A stretch of DNA of 64,000 nucleotides from Chloromonas sp. AAM2 (Eukaryota; Chlorophyta; Chlorophyceae; Chlamydomonadales; Chlamydomonadaceae): positions 287-64,286 of the forward strand of contig QAXH01004141.1 in assembly GCA_004335635.1 (NCBI GenBank), read 5' to 3'. Position numbers and translations under genes: made by a program. The notes under the pieces are model-generated. The model made no database searches. It saw only the letters and a list, made by a program, of their open reading frames with translations, and was not told where the DNA came from. Positions 12,601 to 24,422 of this stretch are shown piece after piece. Position 1 is the stretch's first letter. The number at the start of each line of letters is the position of its first letter.

Positions 12601-13084
12601 CAAACAAAATGGGGCATTGAATGTTGATTACGTGCGCATGAGCAGAACTTTTGCACATGCACAACAGGTAACGTAAGCTGATCAGGAAGACGCTTGAAGG
12701 AGACAGTACGAATACTTACATGTCAGGTGACGGACTTGGCATGTTATCGCCATGAGGTGGGTGAGTTTCGGGTGACAGCTGTTCGTGATGACTGTACTCT
12801 GCCAAGCCGCTGCTTTCTTCCTGGCTGCTTTCGCCCTGGCTGCTTTCTTCCTGCAGAAGCATACGAACGCTGCGTAGACCTGCGGCCAAAAGCATGCGAT
12901 GTGTGGTGTCGTCGGACAAAAAGTTGCTCGAGAAGCGTCCACTGCTCATGACCTTGGACACTTTGTCCCAGGCATGCAAGCCGCGCCCACCTGTCGTCAA
13001 GCTGTCATCTTGGCTCACAAGCGCGAATGACAAGGGAAGCAGTACTAAAAGCAGCGCCGCTGTTGCACATGGCTGGCGAGCCAT
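6644..13084 (-). CDS. Secreted multidomain protein with a C-type lectin domain and tandem Cys-containing modules
   Basis: Starts at 13084 with a clear signal peptide (MARQPCATAALLLVLLPLSFA) and an acidic EESSQGESSQEESSG stretch. A C-type lectin domain then spans exons 12332-12462, 11831-12073 and 11526-11699: FTYYFSTASFSLARSICIAE, VWIAVAAST, NFTHWGTDG, LCAAIAPEW and VWDSYDCATENRFMCRF fit the fold, including the paired cysteines. Further exons are about 11247-11396, 10905-11066, 10646-10746, 10074-10480, 8983-9939, 8499-8740, 7455-7721 and 6644-7231. They encode repeated modules of about 110-160 residues with a C..A...L motif, a late C..(A/V) motif and an LCC or MCC pair, joined by S/E-rich or P-rich linkers. 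About 1250 residues in all; extracellular matrix or cell-wall surface recognition is an inference. A proline-rich exon near 7950-8060 is likely. The E1/E2 and E9/E10 junctions do not resolve in phase, so an exon may be missing there. It is not a clear pherophorin. Ligand unknown. Confidence 0.8.
7976..8055 (-). repeat. 39-bp tandem duplication in a probable Pro-rich linker exon
   Basis: Two 39-bp units sit side by side. On the minus strand they encode PPMPSPSPALRLS and a close copy, PMPSPSPPLRSS, just after a TTGCTTGCAG acceptor-like site. The MPSPSP motif also ends the first exon of the lectin gene, so this is probably a coding linker of that gene between its exons at 8499-8740 and 7455-7721. 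The reading phase to both neighbours was not resolved. Confidence 0.5.
11481..11552 (-). repeat. 36-bp tandem duplication containing a duplicated 5' splice site
   Basis: Two identical 36-bp units begin at 11481 and 11517. On the minus strand each holds CTATGGTACGTGAG, the donor of the lectin-domain exon, so the gene has two equal donors 36 bp apart. Using the inner one would insert 12 residues (VREQSNPSTCTM-like) in frame. Confidence 0.85.
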
Positions 13085-14337
13085 GGCAGATGACGACGTG
13101 CAAGTACTCCTCGGCTAGCGTGGACAGAACAGCTGCACTTCTTTGCAGGAGCTGTTGTAAAGTATCACGGCTGCGCTTTAGGCTGTCTTTGAAGCCAAGG
13201 CTGTCGGTCAAGGACAGTCAATGCAAGTATCGTCTGTCTTTGGACTGTACAGGAATTGGGCGGTGCACACCAGCGAGAGGAGCAAACAAGTTCAAGCCCA
13301 GTGCGTTCTGTGTGCATGGGCTGGCCACACCAGCCATAATCGCTCTGCAAAATTTGCACGTGGCGTGGCGGTTGCTCGGATGTTGCTGAAAACTGTTCCT
13401 TGCTGTTACCACGCATGTAGCCATTACACTTGCCCTTATCCGAGCTCAAATCAGAGGCTAGCCTGCAGTCAAGAAAGTGTAGCCGCTCCGCCAACTCCGA
13501 GTAGGCGCCCGGAAGCTGCCCAGCAACAATCAGCATGGTGTCAAAATGACAGCTGCGCGCATGATCGTGTATGGTGTGCAGGACAGCGGCGTCATTTTTC
13601 CGACATCATTGCGTCTGCCCAGGCCCGAACAGCAACGGTGTCCAGCGGCTTCAGCCAAGAATTGTTGAGGGCCATCATCATCATATGATGACTTGCGGTC
13701 CTGTTCCGTGGCAACGTCACCAGTGCCATGAGGATGTCTTGCTACGATACGATTGTTCAGGCCTCGTACGGGCTGACTGATTCAACAGGCATTGATTCAA
13801 ATGGACTGTGCTCTTGCTCGTCGGCACTAGCCATTACGCTACATGCACCAAGTAGAATCCAATGACCTGGCTGGTTTAACACAGGCCTATTTTCCAGTGC
13901 TCTCTGATGGCCAGCATGCTGACTCACAGAAGCCGGGCATGTCTAACCAAACTCGACTCAGGGGCGACACGGGATCCACAACCAGGACTGGGTTGATGGC
14001 GGGTATGATTGAATCTTGATGTCTCCCAGGAGATGATGATAGGCCACGGGGGGTTGCGCAGTGAGAGTGCTGCTGCCAGGTATCAAGAGCCGCAGGCTTG
14101 AGATTACAGTGGAAGGACTACCTGTCCTCGCACCCGATATCAAATGAAGGAGGCGCATTCACACCAATGCAGCAGGTGACTGTCCACAAGAGGCTGGTTG
14201 TGCCTGTTGAGATCACTTCAGAGGGCTTTCCAACGCATGCAGCATGTGGTGTTCAAGAGATAATAGGATTTAGTTCTGGTGTCTCAGATAGCCAGTGTCC
14301 AATTCATCATACATCATCATTCAACACAGGCGGGCAC

Positions 14338-14342
14338 TTACA
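14338..14342 (-). terminator. Candidate polyadenylation signal (TGTAA) of WRAP73
   Basis: TGTAA on the minus strand, about 250 nt downstream of the WRAP73 stop codon. Position and sequence fit chlorophyte usage; the motif is short. Confidence 0.35.
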
Positions 14343-14366
14343 ACACCGGTTCCAGTGACTCCCAGG

Positions 14367-14386
14367 AATTGTCCCAGAACTGGCAA
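14367..14386 (-). repeat. Dispersed short repeat, copy 2
   Basis: The minus strand reads TTGCCAGTTCTGGGACAATT with an A-run upstream, the same core as the copies at 274, 33659, 54576 and 59304. Confidence 0.6.
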
Positions 14387-14587
14387 CCATCTTTTTTGGC
14401 CTCACACCTCTTCACAGCCGCATGAGGTGTGCATAACGAGAGGTGTGCATAACGAATTGAATGGCAATATGAGGCCAGCATAACGAATTGTAATGCAGCA
14501 TGAGATGAATTCCCAAAGTAAGCAGCGCGAATAGAGAGCCTAATCAAATTCTCGAAAAACAAATCCAGCAAGCGTTCTGCATGCAAA

Positions 14588-17500
14588 CTACAAGTACGCA
14601 CAGCAGAACGCTTCCCTGTCTGTCAGGCAAACGCTGCTACCACATGGATTCCAAACAACCTTGTGTGCGTTGAAATTCTTGAGCGGGATGTGCACAATGG
14701 ATGCGCCTGCCGGCGTCCACAGGTACACCTTGCTGCCACCCGCAATCGCCGCCAGCATGCAGCCCTGAAAGCATGCAAGCATGGACACAACACGCTAGGG
14801 CTAGGTGCGCTGTGCAGGCTATCCCTTTGACTGTGCTCAGCACATCAACGTGATACGTTGGCATGGCATGAGCACCTTGTTGACAGACCTTGCTGGCATG
14901 CACTTGCCGGTCAAGTGAAGGCTTTTGACGATTATTTCATGACGCACGTACATAAGCAAGCTGTCTGGCACCACGACGACGCATCTCCGAGGCATCAGCA
15001 CATCACTTCATGAGCACAGGAACAACACACAGGGCATCTGCTTGAAGTGTCACAGCGACCAAACCATACAAGTAATGTTGTGGTTGGTGTAAAGAACCGC
15101 AAGCGGGCTCTAGGCAGACATGTTGCGCCTTACCACGTCATCCTCGCCCACCTCATGACCATCCTTAACGGACCAGGTGTGATCCATGCCCACACACACC
15201 TGAGGGGCCCACTTGGCGTCCAGTATGTCTGACATGTGGCGCAGGATGGCACTGAGCTCCATGGTGGCCATGTCCCATATCCACAAGCTGCCGGGCATGT
15301 TATCATTCTGAGTGGCAAGGAATTGGCTGTCAGGGCTCCAGGCGACCCTGCCTGCGGTCATTGCGAGTACAAGCCGCCAATCACTCCCACTGTATGGCAT
15401 CCACGTCCCTAGTATGCGGTTGGGACAGCGTTGGCTGCTGCTGTGGCTGCATCAGTTGCTGGATAACTTTGTATCAGATGCAAGGTGGTCATTGCTAGTG
15501 GTCGCCATGCACAAGACGCACCTATCCCAAGTTGAGGGGCATGCTCGTCCATGCATGGTGTCGAGGTGGGGATGCTTGCAGGAAGGGAGTCCACCACGTA
15601 CTTGCTCTGCACGACCATGGGAATGCCCACTGGTGAAGAGTCAGAGCTGAGCGGGCGTTAATCCTAGACTGTTAGTGCCATATACTTTACCCATGGTCAC
15701 CTGTGTTTGTTGCCTCCCATTTGCCTCCCAACCAGACACTCGATGACGGCATTGAGCGAGTTGCTCCTGGTTGTTGCCTTCAACACGCCTGGCCCCTGCC
15801 ATACTGACCGTACCTGCTGCCGCTTGCCCACGGGTGACTTGGTGGGTGTGAGGGTGCGCCCGCCCGGGGATGCAGCTGTGGCCTCAACCACCTGAATGGA
15901 ACAGCATGGAGAGACAGGCAACATCTGATACACAGTGGGAGGGCGGCCCGACCTAAATTCGGCCTGTGTTTGCATGTCATACATCAGGATGTTGCCTACA
16001 GAAACCAGCAAGCAAGAAAGCAAGGGACTCGGGAATTGTGTCTGAAGTCGTCTGCAATATTCAGCACTGCACAAGTGCCACCTGAAGCGGTTTTAGCTTG
16101 CGTTACCACTAGATGAAGCAGCTGGCACGTGCTCACCATGCCTACATAGCAGTCTCGTGCCTACCTCGCGATACACAACCACATGGTCTGGTTCAAGCAC
16201 TTTGCTTGGGTGGTCCACCTCCATGAGTGGCCCCCATGTCACGTGATTGAGTAACCGCAGCACCTGCACAGACCAGCCAGGTATGTGAGCCAGCAAACAC
16301 AAGGCCACATCAGCCATGCCATGCTAGGCTGCACCTAGGTTTCCACATCCTGCATGGCCATGATGGTGGCCACTCCTGCATGTGTGTGATAACAATGTCA
16401 ACAAGCGAGCGCTCATTACTGCCAGAGTGTCGGACTGACAGCAGTCTGCTGTTGTAGCAGTGGCCCATTCCCCAAGTCACAGGCAATCATCAGCCCATAT
16501 CGTAACAGCTGCTGCTGTATGGTTGAGAAACCTCGCACCTGGTCATAGCTTCCCACGGCAAGCATCTCCCCTGACGGGTTCCATGCCATGCTCTTGACGC
16601 CCAGGGCATCTTGATACGCTGAGTAGTGAGTCACATGCTGCCCCAGACTGTTCAGAATGCATACCCTGCAAGGCACGCCGGAAACAGCGGATGGCTACCA
16701 CATCAACCAAGTGATGCAGGCATTCTAAGCATGGCTGGCTTTAAGCTGATAGAACCCTTGTGCCCCAACGTCGCATTCATGGAATTTAGCAGCTGTGGAT
16801 GGTTTTAAGCAGGTAAGCTGCACCTTTCATTGTAGTGGCGTCAGCATGGCTAAACGGGGCTGGCGAACCAACTGTTGAGCACAAGGCATTGGGTGCCTGT
16901 GACAACACACAAGCATGCATTCTGTTCACACCAGGTGTTGTTGTGTGCTGGCATCTCAACTGCTGGTCCACTAGCATTATGATCATGCATGCCAGGTCCA
17001 CATCCTACCCATAGTTGAGAGATGAGTCCCATATTGCCAGGTAACTGCCATTGGGTGACCAGCAGAGATCCACCGCATCATGGGTGTCACAAGCCGTGTG
17101 AGCGATCTGCTGCCAGCCCTTGGTGCTGTACAGAGTCACGTAGTCCTTGCACTCATGCCGCTGCACACAGGCAGTGTGGCAGATAAGCTAATGGTACATG
17201 TGGTCTCTTGTGTGAAGGCAGCTGATAATGAGCACACAGTATGGCCCCTTAATGCACACCTTGCGGCGCCCATGCAACAATGATCATCATTCGTATGTAG
17301 GTAAGGTGTGTGCTGATGAAACCATAACAAAGGCTGCCACAGGGCCATGGCTGGCTGCTGGCATTGCCTAACGCATTGCACCCCCCCCTGCACATTACTA
17401 CCGTAGCTCAGTCCCATGATGGTCACTTTGCCACACGCATGCATCACCAATCACTGCTAGGCGAGTGCAGTGCTAGATAAGTGTTTGTCGTGCATCCCAC

Positions 17501-18187
17501 CTCAAGGACAGAGAATGTGGAACCATCCGGGCTGAAGGCGCAGCCCCTGTCCTGGTGTTTTGTCCCCCGCAGGTACGTGCAGGTGCGGTCCATGAGGGAC
17601 CAAACAGTGGTGCGTATCTGGAACTCAGCCAAGATGACCACACCCATGCCGTCTGGAGTCCACATGACATGGCTCACCTGGAGAAATGACATTGATGCAC
17701 ACAGCAATCATCATCCTGAAGACAGTTTGGGGTTGGTCCAGGTGTTGAATACAGCTCTGGGCTGCACGCATGTACTGAGGGCCCTGATCCGCCTAACCGC
17801 CTTGCACAATCAGTTGAGGTTGATGCAAAGGGTGGTACGCGCTGGGTGCAACTGCATGATTGTTCATGCAGGCCCTGGACCGCCTCACGACCCCAGAAAA
17901 CTCACCCCTGCTGGCCCCTCGTCAATCTTGCAAGCCCAATCGGGCTGGTCTGTTGACCAAACTTGCACCACGCCTCTTGCATGCAGCCCACACAAGACGT
18001 AGAGCGAGTTGGGAGCCCAAGACACACAGCTGATGCGGTCCAAGCATGAGTAGAGCTGGACAATACGCAGGCTCTCTGCCTCGCGTATGATAAGCCGGTA
18101 CTCCACGGTGCTAGCAAGATATCTGCCGTCTGGTGAGTAACATGGAGTGGGGCCGTTGCTCGCTTTATAAGACTCGCTGAAATCCAT
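14588..18187 (-). CDS. WRAP73: WD-repeat protein WRAP73 / WDR8
   Basis: Centrosome and basal-body WD40 protein; in animals and fungi it works with SSX2IP/Msd1 to anchor microtubule minus ends and in ciliogenesis. Nine exons in phase: 17906-18187, 17501-17677, 17009-17160, 16539-16665, 16137-16263, 15701-15995, 15522-15646, 15200-15351 and 14588-14764. They give 537 residues against about 460 in human. Family landmarks occur in order: MDFSESYKAS at the start, YRLIIREAESL, QVWSTDQPDWACKIDEGPAG, RHECKDYVTLY, AWNPSGEMLAVGSYD, LLNHVTW, VVVYREV, SKYVVDSLPAS, AWSPDSQFLATQNDNMP and SKVYLWTPAG. The extra length is mainly in the loop after VVVYREV (exon 15701-15995). The start at 18187 matches the family; an in-frame upstream ATG at 18265 would add 26 residues. 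The gene lies head-to-head with GLDH. Confidence 0.95.
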
Positions 18188-18389
18188 GAGGTGGAACCTC
18201 AAAATACCTGTACCACCTTTCACCTGCTCACGGATGCCGCCCAGTGGCGTGCTTTGGTCAGCCAAGTTGCCGGCTGTGGAGATTCATCATTTGAAAACAA
18301 ACGACTGAGTTACAACGGGCGACAGGCTTTTTGCCAGCTCAATTGCTTGTTGACGATAGTCGATTGATTAGCACTTGCGTTGAATCGGA
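18188..18389. promoter_or_regulatory. Shared upstream region of the divergent WRAP73 and GLDH genes
   Basis: Only about 200 bp separate the two start codons (about 125 bp if the upstream WRAP73 ATG at 18265 is used). Both promoters must lie here or overlap the neighbouring 5' end. I see no clear TATA box and no other gene. Confidence 0.6.
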
Positions 18390-21300
18390 ATGCAGGCATG
18401 GCGGGCTGCGCTCCGCGCAGCAGGCGTGTTGCACTCGTCCTTGCTTGCACGCCGTAACATCAGCACATCGTCGGCGAGGCATGACGTGCGCAAGGTCATA
18501 GAGGGGCGATTTTCCAGGCCTGAGCAGAATGTTGGAGGTATTGCAGGTTTGTTGTTCAGGAAACCCTGCCATCACGTACCTCGTATTCTGTGAGCACAGT
18601 TGATTGGCAGCAGGCTCATGCTACCTGAATGCCATTCAAGCATTCATGTGCAAGGCATGTTCATCTGGGCCACATGTGAGGTCACTGCTCACGCCACGCA
18701 TGCAGGCGCAGAGGAGGCGATGCCCCCACATCTTCAGGTCCTCGCGCCTGACGTGAATGTTTCGCCTGGACGGAGACGAGTAGCTGCGTTCTTCCGACTC
18801 TTCCTGCCTATCTCGGCCACTGGCTGCCTGGTGTACGCCTTCACCCACCCGGACGATGAACCACTTATACCAAAGAAGATGCCTCCAGAATTGCAGTACA
18901 TGGCATCACAACAGCAAGAGAGCCAGGAAGTGCTTAGCAACTGGTCTGGCACCCATGAGGTCAAGCCCAAGTGGGTGGGCGTCACGCCACATAGCCATAC
19001 ATGGGCATGCAGCCGTTTTAGAAAGATTAGCCGCGAGTACGATGGTAATGGTTGGCATTGCGTTCACAAAGCATATGGCCATCACAGGTGCACGCATAGG
19101 GCAGGCAGCCTCTCCAATGATGCGGAACACACGGCGGTATCACCTCTGCTTCCTGCTCTTGTCTATCAGCTTGTCATGCATGCCCTGCATTCTAATGCTC
19201 AACACGCGTTTCTGCCAGGCCATGTGGTAGACATGCAGCTGCACCCTCTCATGCCATTGACCGGGTTTGGCCCCACAGGCGCTATTTTCAGCCTGAGTCT
19301 GAGGCCGAAGTGGAGGCATTCCTTCGCCAGGCCACCAAGGCGGGCCAAAAGCTGAGGGTGGTGGGCAGCGGTTTGAGCCCCAACGGTCTGGGGTTCAGTG
19401 AAGAGGGAATGCTCAGCATGGCGCTCATGGACAAAGTACTGAAAGTGGACACTGACAAGCGACAGGTAACAAACAGCTCTGGACTGGCAACAGAACCCAC
19501 ACTAGGTCAGAGGCTGTGATGTGCCGCTGTCTGGCCAGGTACAGACCCTGGGCAGAGTCCTTGTGCAGATGAGAATACAAATGCCTACCTGACTGATGAC
19601 GAGCAAAGCGCAGCTGCAAGTCGATATTTGGTCCGACCTGGCTAGTGGCCAGCACAGCTGCAGAGCAAAGATAGTACCATTGGGCGATCTGCGGTTTAGA
19701 GTCAGGGTACCAGCGTGGGTTTCAGCATGTCTCGGCTCAAGGCCCGCCTTGCCACTGTTAAAAGGGTGCACACATCACATGCGTGCATGCTGGCTCATAT
19801 GATGTTGGAAGGTCATGCCAGATGTGGTGGCTGACATGCGCAGGTGACCGTCCAGGCTGGCTGCCGTGTGCAGCAGCTGGTGGAAGCGCTGGCACCCCAT
19901 GGGCTCACGCTGCAGAACTTTGCCAGCATCCGAGAACAGCAGATAGGAGGATTCATACAGGTGTGTGACACAAGGCTACATGCCTCTGTGCTGTCATTTC
20001 TATTGTGAACCAGGGTGAGAGCTTGCCAAGTGGTTTACAAGGAGGGAGTGCACACCATGAAGCACAGCATTTACACAGGTTCGTACTCGTAAGGTCATTG
20101 CCTATCTGCTCGCATCCGCCGCATCCAATTTGCCTGCTGCTGCTGTTAACTCTATCGTTGACCATGGTGACAGCTAGTGCTGCACCAATCATGTACAAGC
20201 TTGTTGAGAGGCGTCAAGCAGGTACTTGCCCAACAGTCTGCTGGCTTGTCATGTAAGCCGTTCGCATCCGCCGCATTCAATGGAGCTTTCAATGGAGCAT
20301 TGAGTGCTTACACGAGCTGCTCAGAAGTAAGCTGCCAGAAAATCCTGGATATCAACGGTTTCCTACAGTTGAGGGCGGAGCAATAGCAAGCGATCAAATG
20401 CTGGCATCTATCCAACGCCTGTACTCTATGCGTGATATCATTGTGCCTGGACACCACTTCACCCATGCGAGTGCAAGCGTTGCATGCTGTTGTTGCTGCA
20501 GGTGGGGGCGCATGGCACCGGCGCTCAGATCCCGTCAGTGGAGGAGCAGGTTGTGTCCATGCGGCTGGTGACGCCTGCGCTGGGCACCCTCACCCTGTCA
20601 CAGGATAAGGAGCCTGAGCTGTTCAACCTGGCCAAGGTTGGCCTTGGCGCTCTGGGTGTGGTGTCCCAGGCAAGTGGAGTGTGGGAGCACAGGCAAGTGC
20701 CATGCCCCACCGTGAGGCCGGTCATGTGCCTAGAATTATGCTGCTGGTGTTGTCCAGCTTAACGTTGATGATGATGTTGATGATGCATCTGCTTGGCGCG
20801 GCACCTGCCAACGTGGTTTTCACCCGCAAAAGTCTTACATGTATCACAATAACGCCATGAGTGCTCTTTCAACAAGTGCATTGCTATGTGGCATGTGTGT
20901 GGTCAGGAGGCAGGTGCAAGCCTAACTTCTGACCTCTGACGAGAGTAGGCCGGCAATGGCCTAGGCACCCTTCAAAGAGCTTACGTTCAAGTTCTGCGGC
21001 CATTTTGAGCTGCTCAGGGACAGGGGGGGTCTAGGGGCGATCAGGGTTGTACAAGAAACTGTGAGGCCTCACGGGCAAATCGATTAGAACATGCCATTGT
21101 GACGGTCTCGTTAAGACCTACACAACGGCATACTCAAAAACGTCCGGAAACCCATGCTGGATTCGCAAACGGTCGGAAACCGGCAGGGGTACCCCGGACC
21201 GACACAGCATCTGACCGTGGGAACTGACTCAACACATGAAAAGTTCTTTGTTTTGAACACTGCATTGGAAAGCTTTCATGAAATTGAGTACATTGGCATA

Positions 21301-23920
21301 CTCTTAAGTCTGTAGATTGGCCTGTAGACTGGCCGGTAGAGGAGGGTGGGTGTCAAGCACCCCCTCTGACCAAAAGCGAGTTAGGGTCGGAAATTATTAT
21401 CTATGCCTACCTCCTGTGTGTGGTTGTTTCCCCTCACAGGTGACTCTGCAGTGCGTGCCCCGCCACCGCCTGGTGGAGCGCACAGTGACCACCAACCTGG
21501 CGGACGTCAAGAAGAACCATGCCACGTGAGAGGAACAGGGAGCCGTGGCGGCAGTGAGCGGATGTGCTTGCTGCATGGCTTTCAGTAGAGCACCTGACAC
21601 TTTTAGCTGCAAGATGATGCGTGGCCGCTTCTGTTGTCTAGCTTGATCAGCTTGGCTTACCTTGCCCTTTGGTAAGCTGTTAAAAGCTTCCCATGTGTTG
21701 ACCGCACATGCACCCTGGTGTGGCCTCCATGTCGTGCAGGTGGCTGCGAGAGAACGCGCATCTGCGGTACATGTGGATACCGTACACTGACACAGTGGTG
21801 GTGGTGAAGGTGAGCGGGCATTGGGAGAGTAGTTGTTCTGACCTTCAAAGCTCTGCGTGTCCTTGTCTTGACTGATTTGCACCCTGATTGATTGCAGGGC
21901 AATCCGGACTCGAGCGCTTTGGGCCAGGAAGCCTTGGCGGCATCAAAACAGCAAGGCAGTGACATGGATGAGGCGCAGAAGCTAGCGCCCATGCGCGGTA
22001 GGTGCTGTCACGCATGATCCGACCCATTCGTTCAGGACTGACCAGGACCAAGAACCATAGCGGAAGCAGTGTGGATGGTGGCACTACTACTCAATGGTAA
22101 TTGATGACTGCAACAAACACGTTACATTTGTTGCCTTGCGCACATTGCAGACCTTCTCGCCAGCAAAGTGGCCCCTGGTACGAACTTGAGCGCTTTGAGT
22201 CACACACAACTGAGGGACGAGCTGCTAGCGCTGGGACCCACTGATAAGGTGACACAGGCAGCCTCCATGTGAGGGCAACAGTGGCAGTAGGAGGTACATG
22301 CGTGCACTGAAAACTTTGCAAACACACTCCAGCAGTTGCAAGTGTGGTATTTAAACAGTGTTGTGCTGAGTATTGATAGGCATGCGCAGTCAGTGGCCAT
22401 GACTGTCTTGGTACAGTAGCTTACTCATCCATGCACCACGTGGGGACTTGGAGTCAACAAGCACCCTTGATGTCGTGCTGTGACTGCGAGCAGGATTGGG
22501 TTGCGCGTGTGAACGCTGCAGAGGCGGAGGTGTGGCAGCGCAGCCAGGGCGTGCGCTCCGGCTGGTCGGATGAGATCCTGGGCTTTGACTGTGGTGGCCA
22601 GCAATGGGTTCATGAGGTATGTGAATGCCTGTGGTTTGTGTGAATGCCTGTGTCTCCGTGTGCTCACAACCATACGAAATGTTCAGAAACGCATTCATTG
22701 GTTTGCAATTGGTGCCAGCGCATTCGCGCAGGAGCAGCACAGACAGACATGGCCACACAGCAGTCTGGCATCAGTTGCAATGTGTGTTGTGTGGTGCACT
22801 GCAGGCCGCCTTCCCTGTGGGTCAGCTGGCTGAGCTCAAGGGCACCACACGCGACATCCAGTACATGGAAGCTCTGCTGAAGGAAATCAAATCAAGCAAG
22901 GTGAGCACGTGCACAAGGATATCCAAAATGCTCTAATACAGTGGGCACACGCCTCGCATGAGATTGTGGTTAAGAGGGCGCTTGATTGCAGCACCTGACC
23001 ACATGGAATTGCATGCCATAGTCAACACCTTTCTGGCTCATGAAGCCACTCGCTCACGCCTGTCTGGCTGTTGTTTGTTGGCCAATGCTGCCTAGCTATC
23101 ATACAGTGGGTCTGAATGTTTGGCGACAACTGCATTTGGCAGGCAGGGATGGAAGCAGCAGGTGAACTCACAAATGCGTATTGCTGCTGATGTACCTGGT
23201 TCATGCCTTTTGCTGGTCGCACAGGTTGCTGCTGCCGCACCCATTGAGCAGCGCTGGAGTGCAAGTAGCAGCGCGCCGATGAGCCCTAGCTCAGGCCCAC
23301 CTGGGGGCGTGCACAGCTGGGTGGGCGTCATCATGTACCTACCCGAAGACCCGGCACTGCGTGACCAGGTCACACAATCGTGAGTGTGATGCAGCAAACC
23401 AGGCCATTGCTTATCCGTTGCATTCCCGTTTTGTGGGTCGGTGTGAGAAGCACCTTACCTGCACTGCAGCGTTTGCAGCATCTTGGATGTGGCGTCTGAC
23501 CGTGTACAATGCAGGTTCAAGGCCTATGCAGGTATGGTTCAAGATAAGCTTGGGCCACGTTTCAATGCTGCCACGCACTGGGCTAAACTGGAGCCTCCAG
23601 AGGATAGTGAGAGCAATGAAGCCAAACAGCTCAGGGCACGGCTTGCTGCCCGTTATCCCTTAGATAAGGTATGTTTACCCATTTGGAAACACTTGCTCAA
23701 GCATGTGCCATTGTGGTGGCTGCTCTTGGAGGTTGTTTGCTGTGAGGCGGGCAGAGCCCAAACAGACGTCTGTAAAGGATGTTGTCCTGTGCCAGCTCCG
23801 ATGACCAGTTGTCCTGTTGCCTTGACATACCTGCAGTTCAATGCTTACCGGGACGTACTGGACCCCAAGAACGTGCTGGCAAACAGCTGGCTGGACAAGC
23901 TCATGCCTGCTTCAAAGTGA
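18390..23920 (+). CDS. GLDH: L-galactono-1,4-lactone dehydrogenase, mitochondrial
   Basis: Oxidises L-galactono-1,4-lactone to ascorbate in the mitochondrial inner membrane, passing electrons to cytochrome c; last step of plant-type vitamin C synthesis. Fourteen exons in phase: 18390-18546, 18706-18970, 19279-19465, 19844-19960, 20502-20669, 21440-21525, 21740-21809, 21898-21997, 22151-22248, 22494-22616, 22805-22900, 23225-23379, 23515-23668 and 23837-23920. They give 619 residues (Arabidopsis about 610). The N-terminus is an Arg/Ser/Ala-rich mitochondrial presequence, followed by a hydrophobic segment at about 78-98. The FAD domain shows RVVGSGLSPNGLG (168-179), VTVQAGCRVQQLVEAL, FASIREQQIGGFIQ and VGAHGTGA (243-250). 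The C-terminal part has YTDTVVVVK, GWSDEILGFDCGGQQWV, PIEQRWSA, SWVGVIMYLP and a final LDPKNVLANSWLDKL. The fifth intron (20670) starts with GC. Confidence 0.97.
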
Positions 23921-24422
23921 CGCTTGCACAGTCTGAGTGTTCATGGAGCCCAGCATGGCTTCCATCATACAACCGTTGTCAACATCAAGTTCATGCTTTT
24001 CTGCGTGTGGCACCGTTGCCCTGGACATACTTTTCTTTGGCATGAATATCTTTGCCACAGTTGCGCGTGGACAAGTTCAAGTGCCTTGATGAGAGTTGCA
24101 TGTGCAAGGCTCAGTTGGACTTCCGTTCGTTTGAATATGCCTGGGTGTTCTGGGTGTGGTGTTGTGTGGCAACGCAAGACGGGTGTCAAGTGTTTCGGCC
24201 AACCACCCGAAACGACTGTAAGGTAGACTGTCTACGACTGGTTACAGGTCTCGCTTGATGGCGCCACATCGCTGCTAGCCATGATGGCACACATGTGTAT
24301 CTATTAGAACTTGACTTGACGAGACTGGCGTGACGCCCAGAGCCACAAGGCAGCAATCTTAATCCTGTCCAAAGGAACGCATAGCAGAATTCCAGCGAGC
24401 ACACCGCCATAAATTGCTCATT
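23921..24422. other. Short intergenic region between GLDH and SEC31
   Basis: About 500 bp between two genes on the same strand. It should contain the GLDH 3' end (a TGTAA lies at 24217-24221) and the SEC31 promoter and 5' untranslated region. Nothing else was seen. Confidence 0.5.
24217..24221 (+). terminator. Candidate polyadenylation signal (TGTAA) of GLDH
   Basis: TGTAA about 300 nt after the GLDH stop codon and before the SEC31 start. It fits chlorophyte practice, but the motif is short. Confidence 0.35.

Larger units (their letters stand above)
13085..14587. other. Intergenic region between WRAP73 (3' end) and the lectin gene (5' end)
   Basis: Both flanking genes are on the minus strand. 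The part next to 13085 should hold the lectin gene promoter. A TGTAA (minus strand) at 14338-14342, about 250 nt past the WRAP73 stop, is a candidate poly(A) signal. A dispersed-repeat copy lies at 14367-14386, followed by short GTGCATAACGA repeats at about 14427-14492. No conserved frame was seen. Confidence 0.45.

Noticed and set aside
18188..18265. Upstream WRAP73 start at 18265
   Set aside because: The family begins at the MDFSES-like methionine; the extra 26 residues have no match, though they are in frame.
20076..20175. Exon-like stretch reading VRTRKVIAYLLASAASNL in a GLDH intron
   Set aside because: The conserved join GGFIQ|VGAHGTGA skips it, no partner exon was found and a stop follows soon; probably chance or relic sequence.
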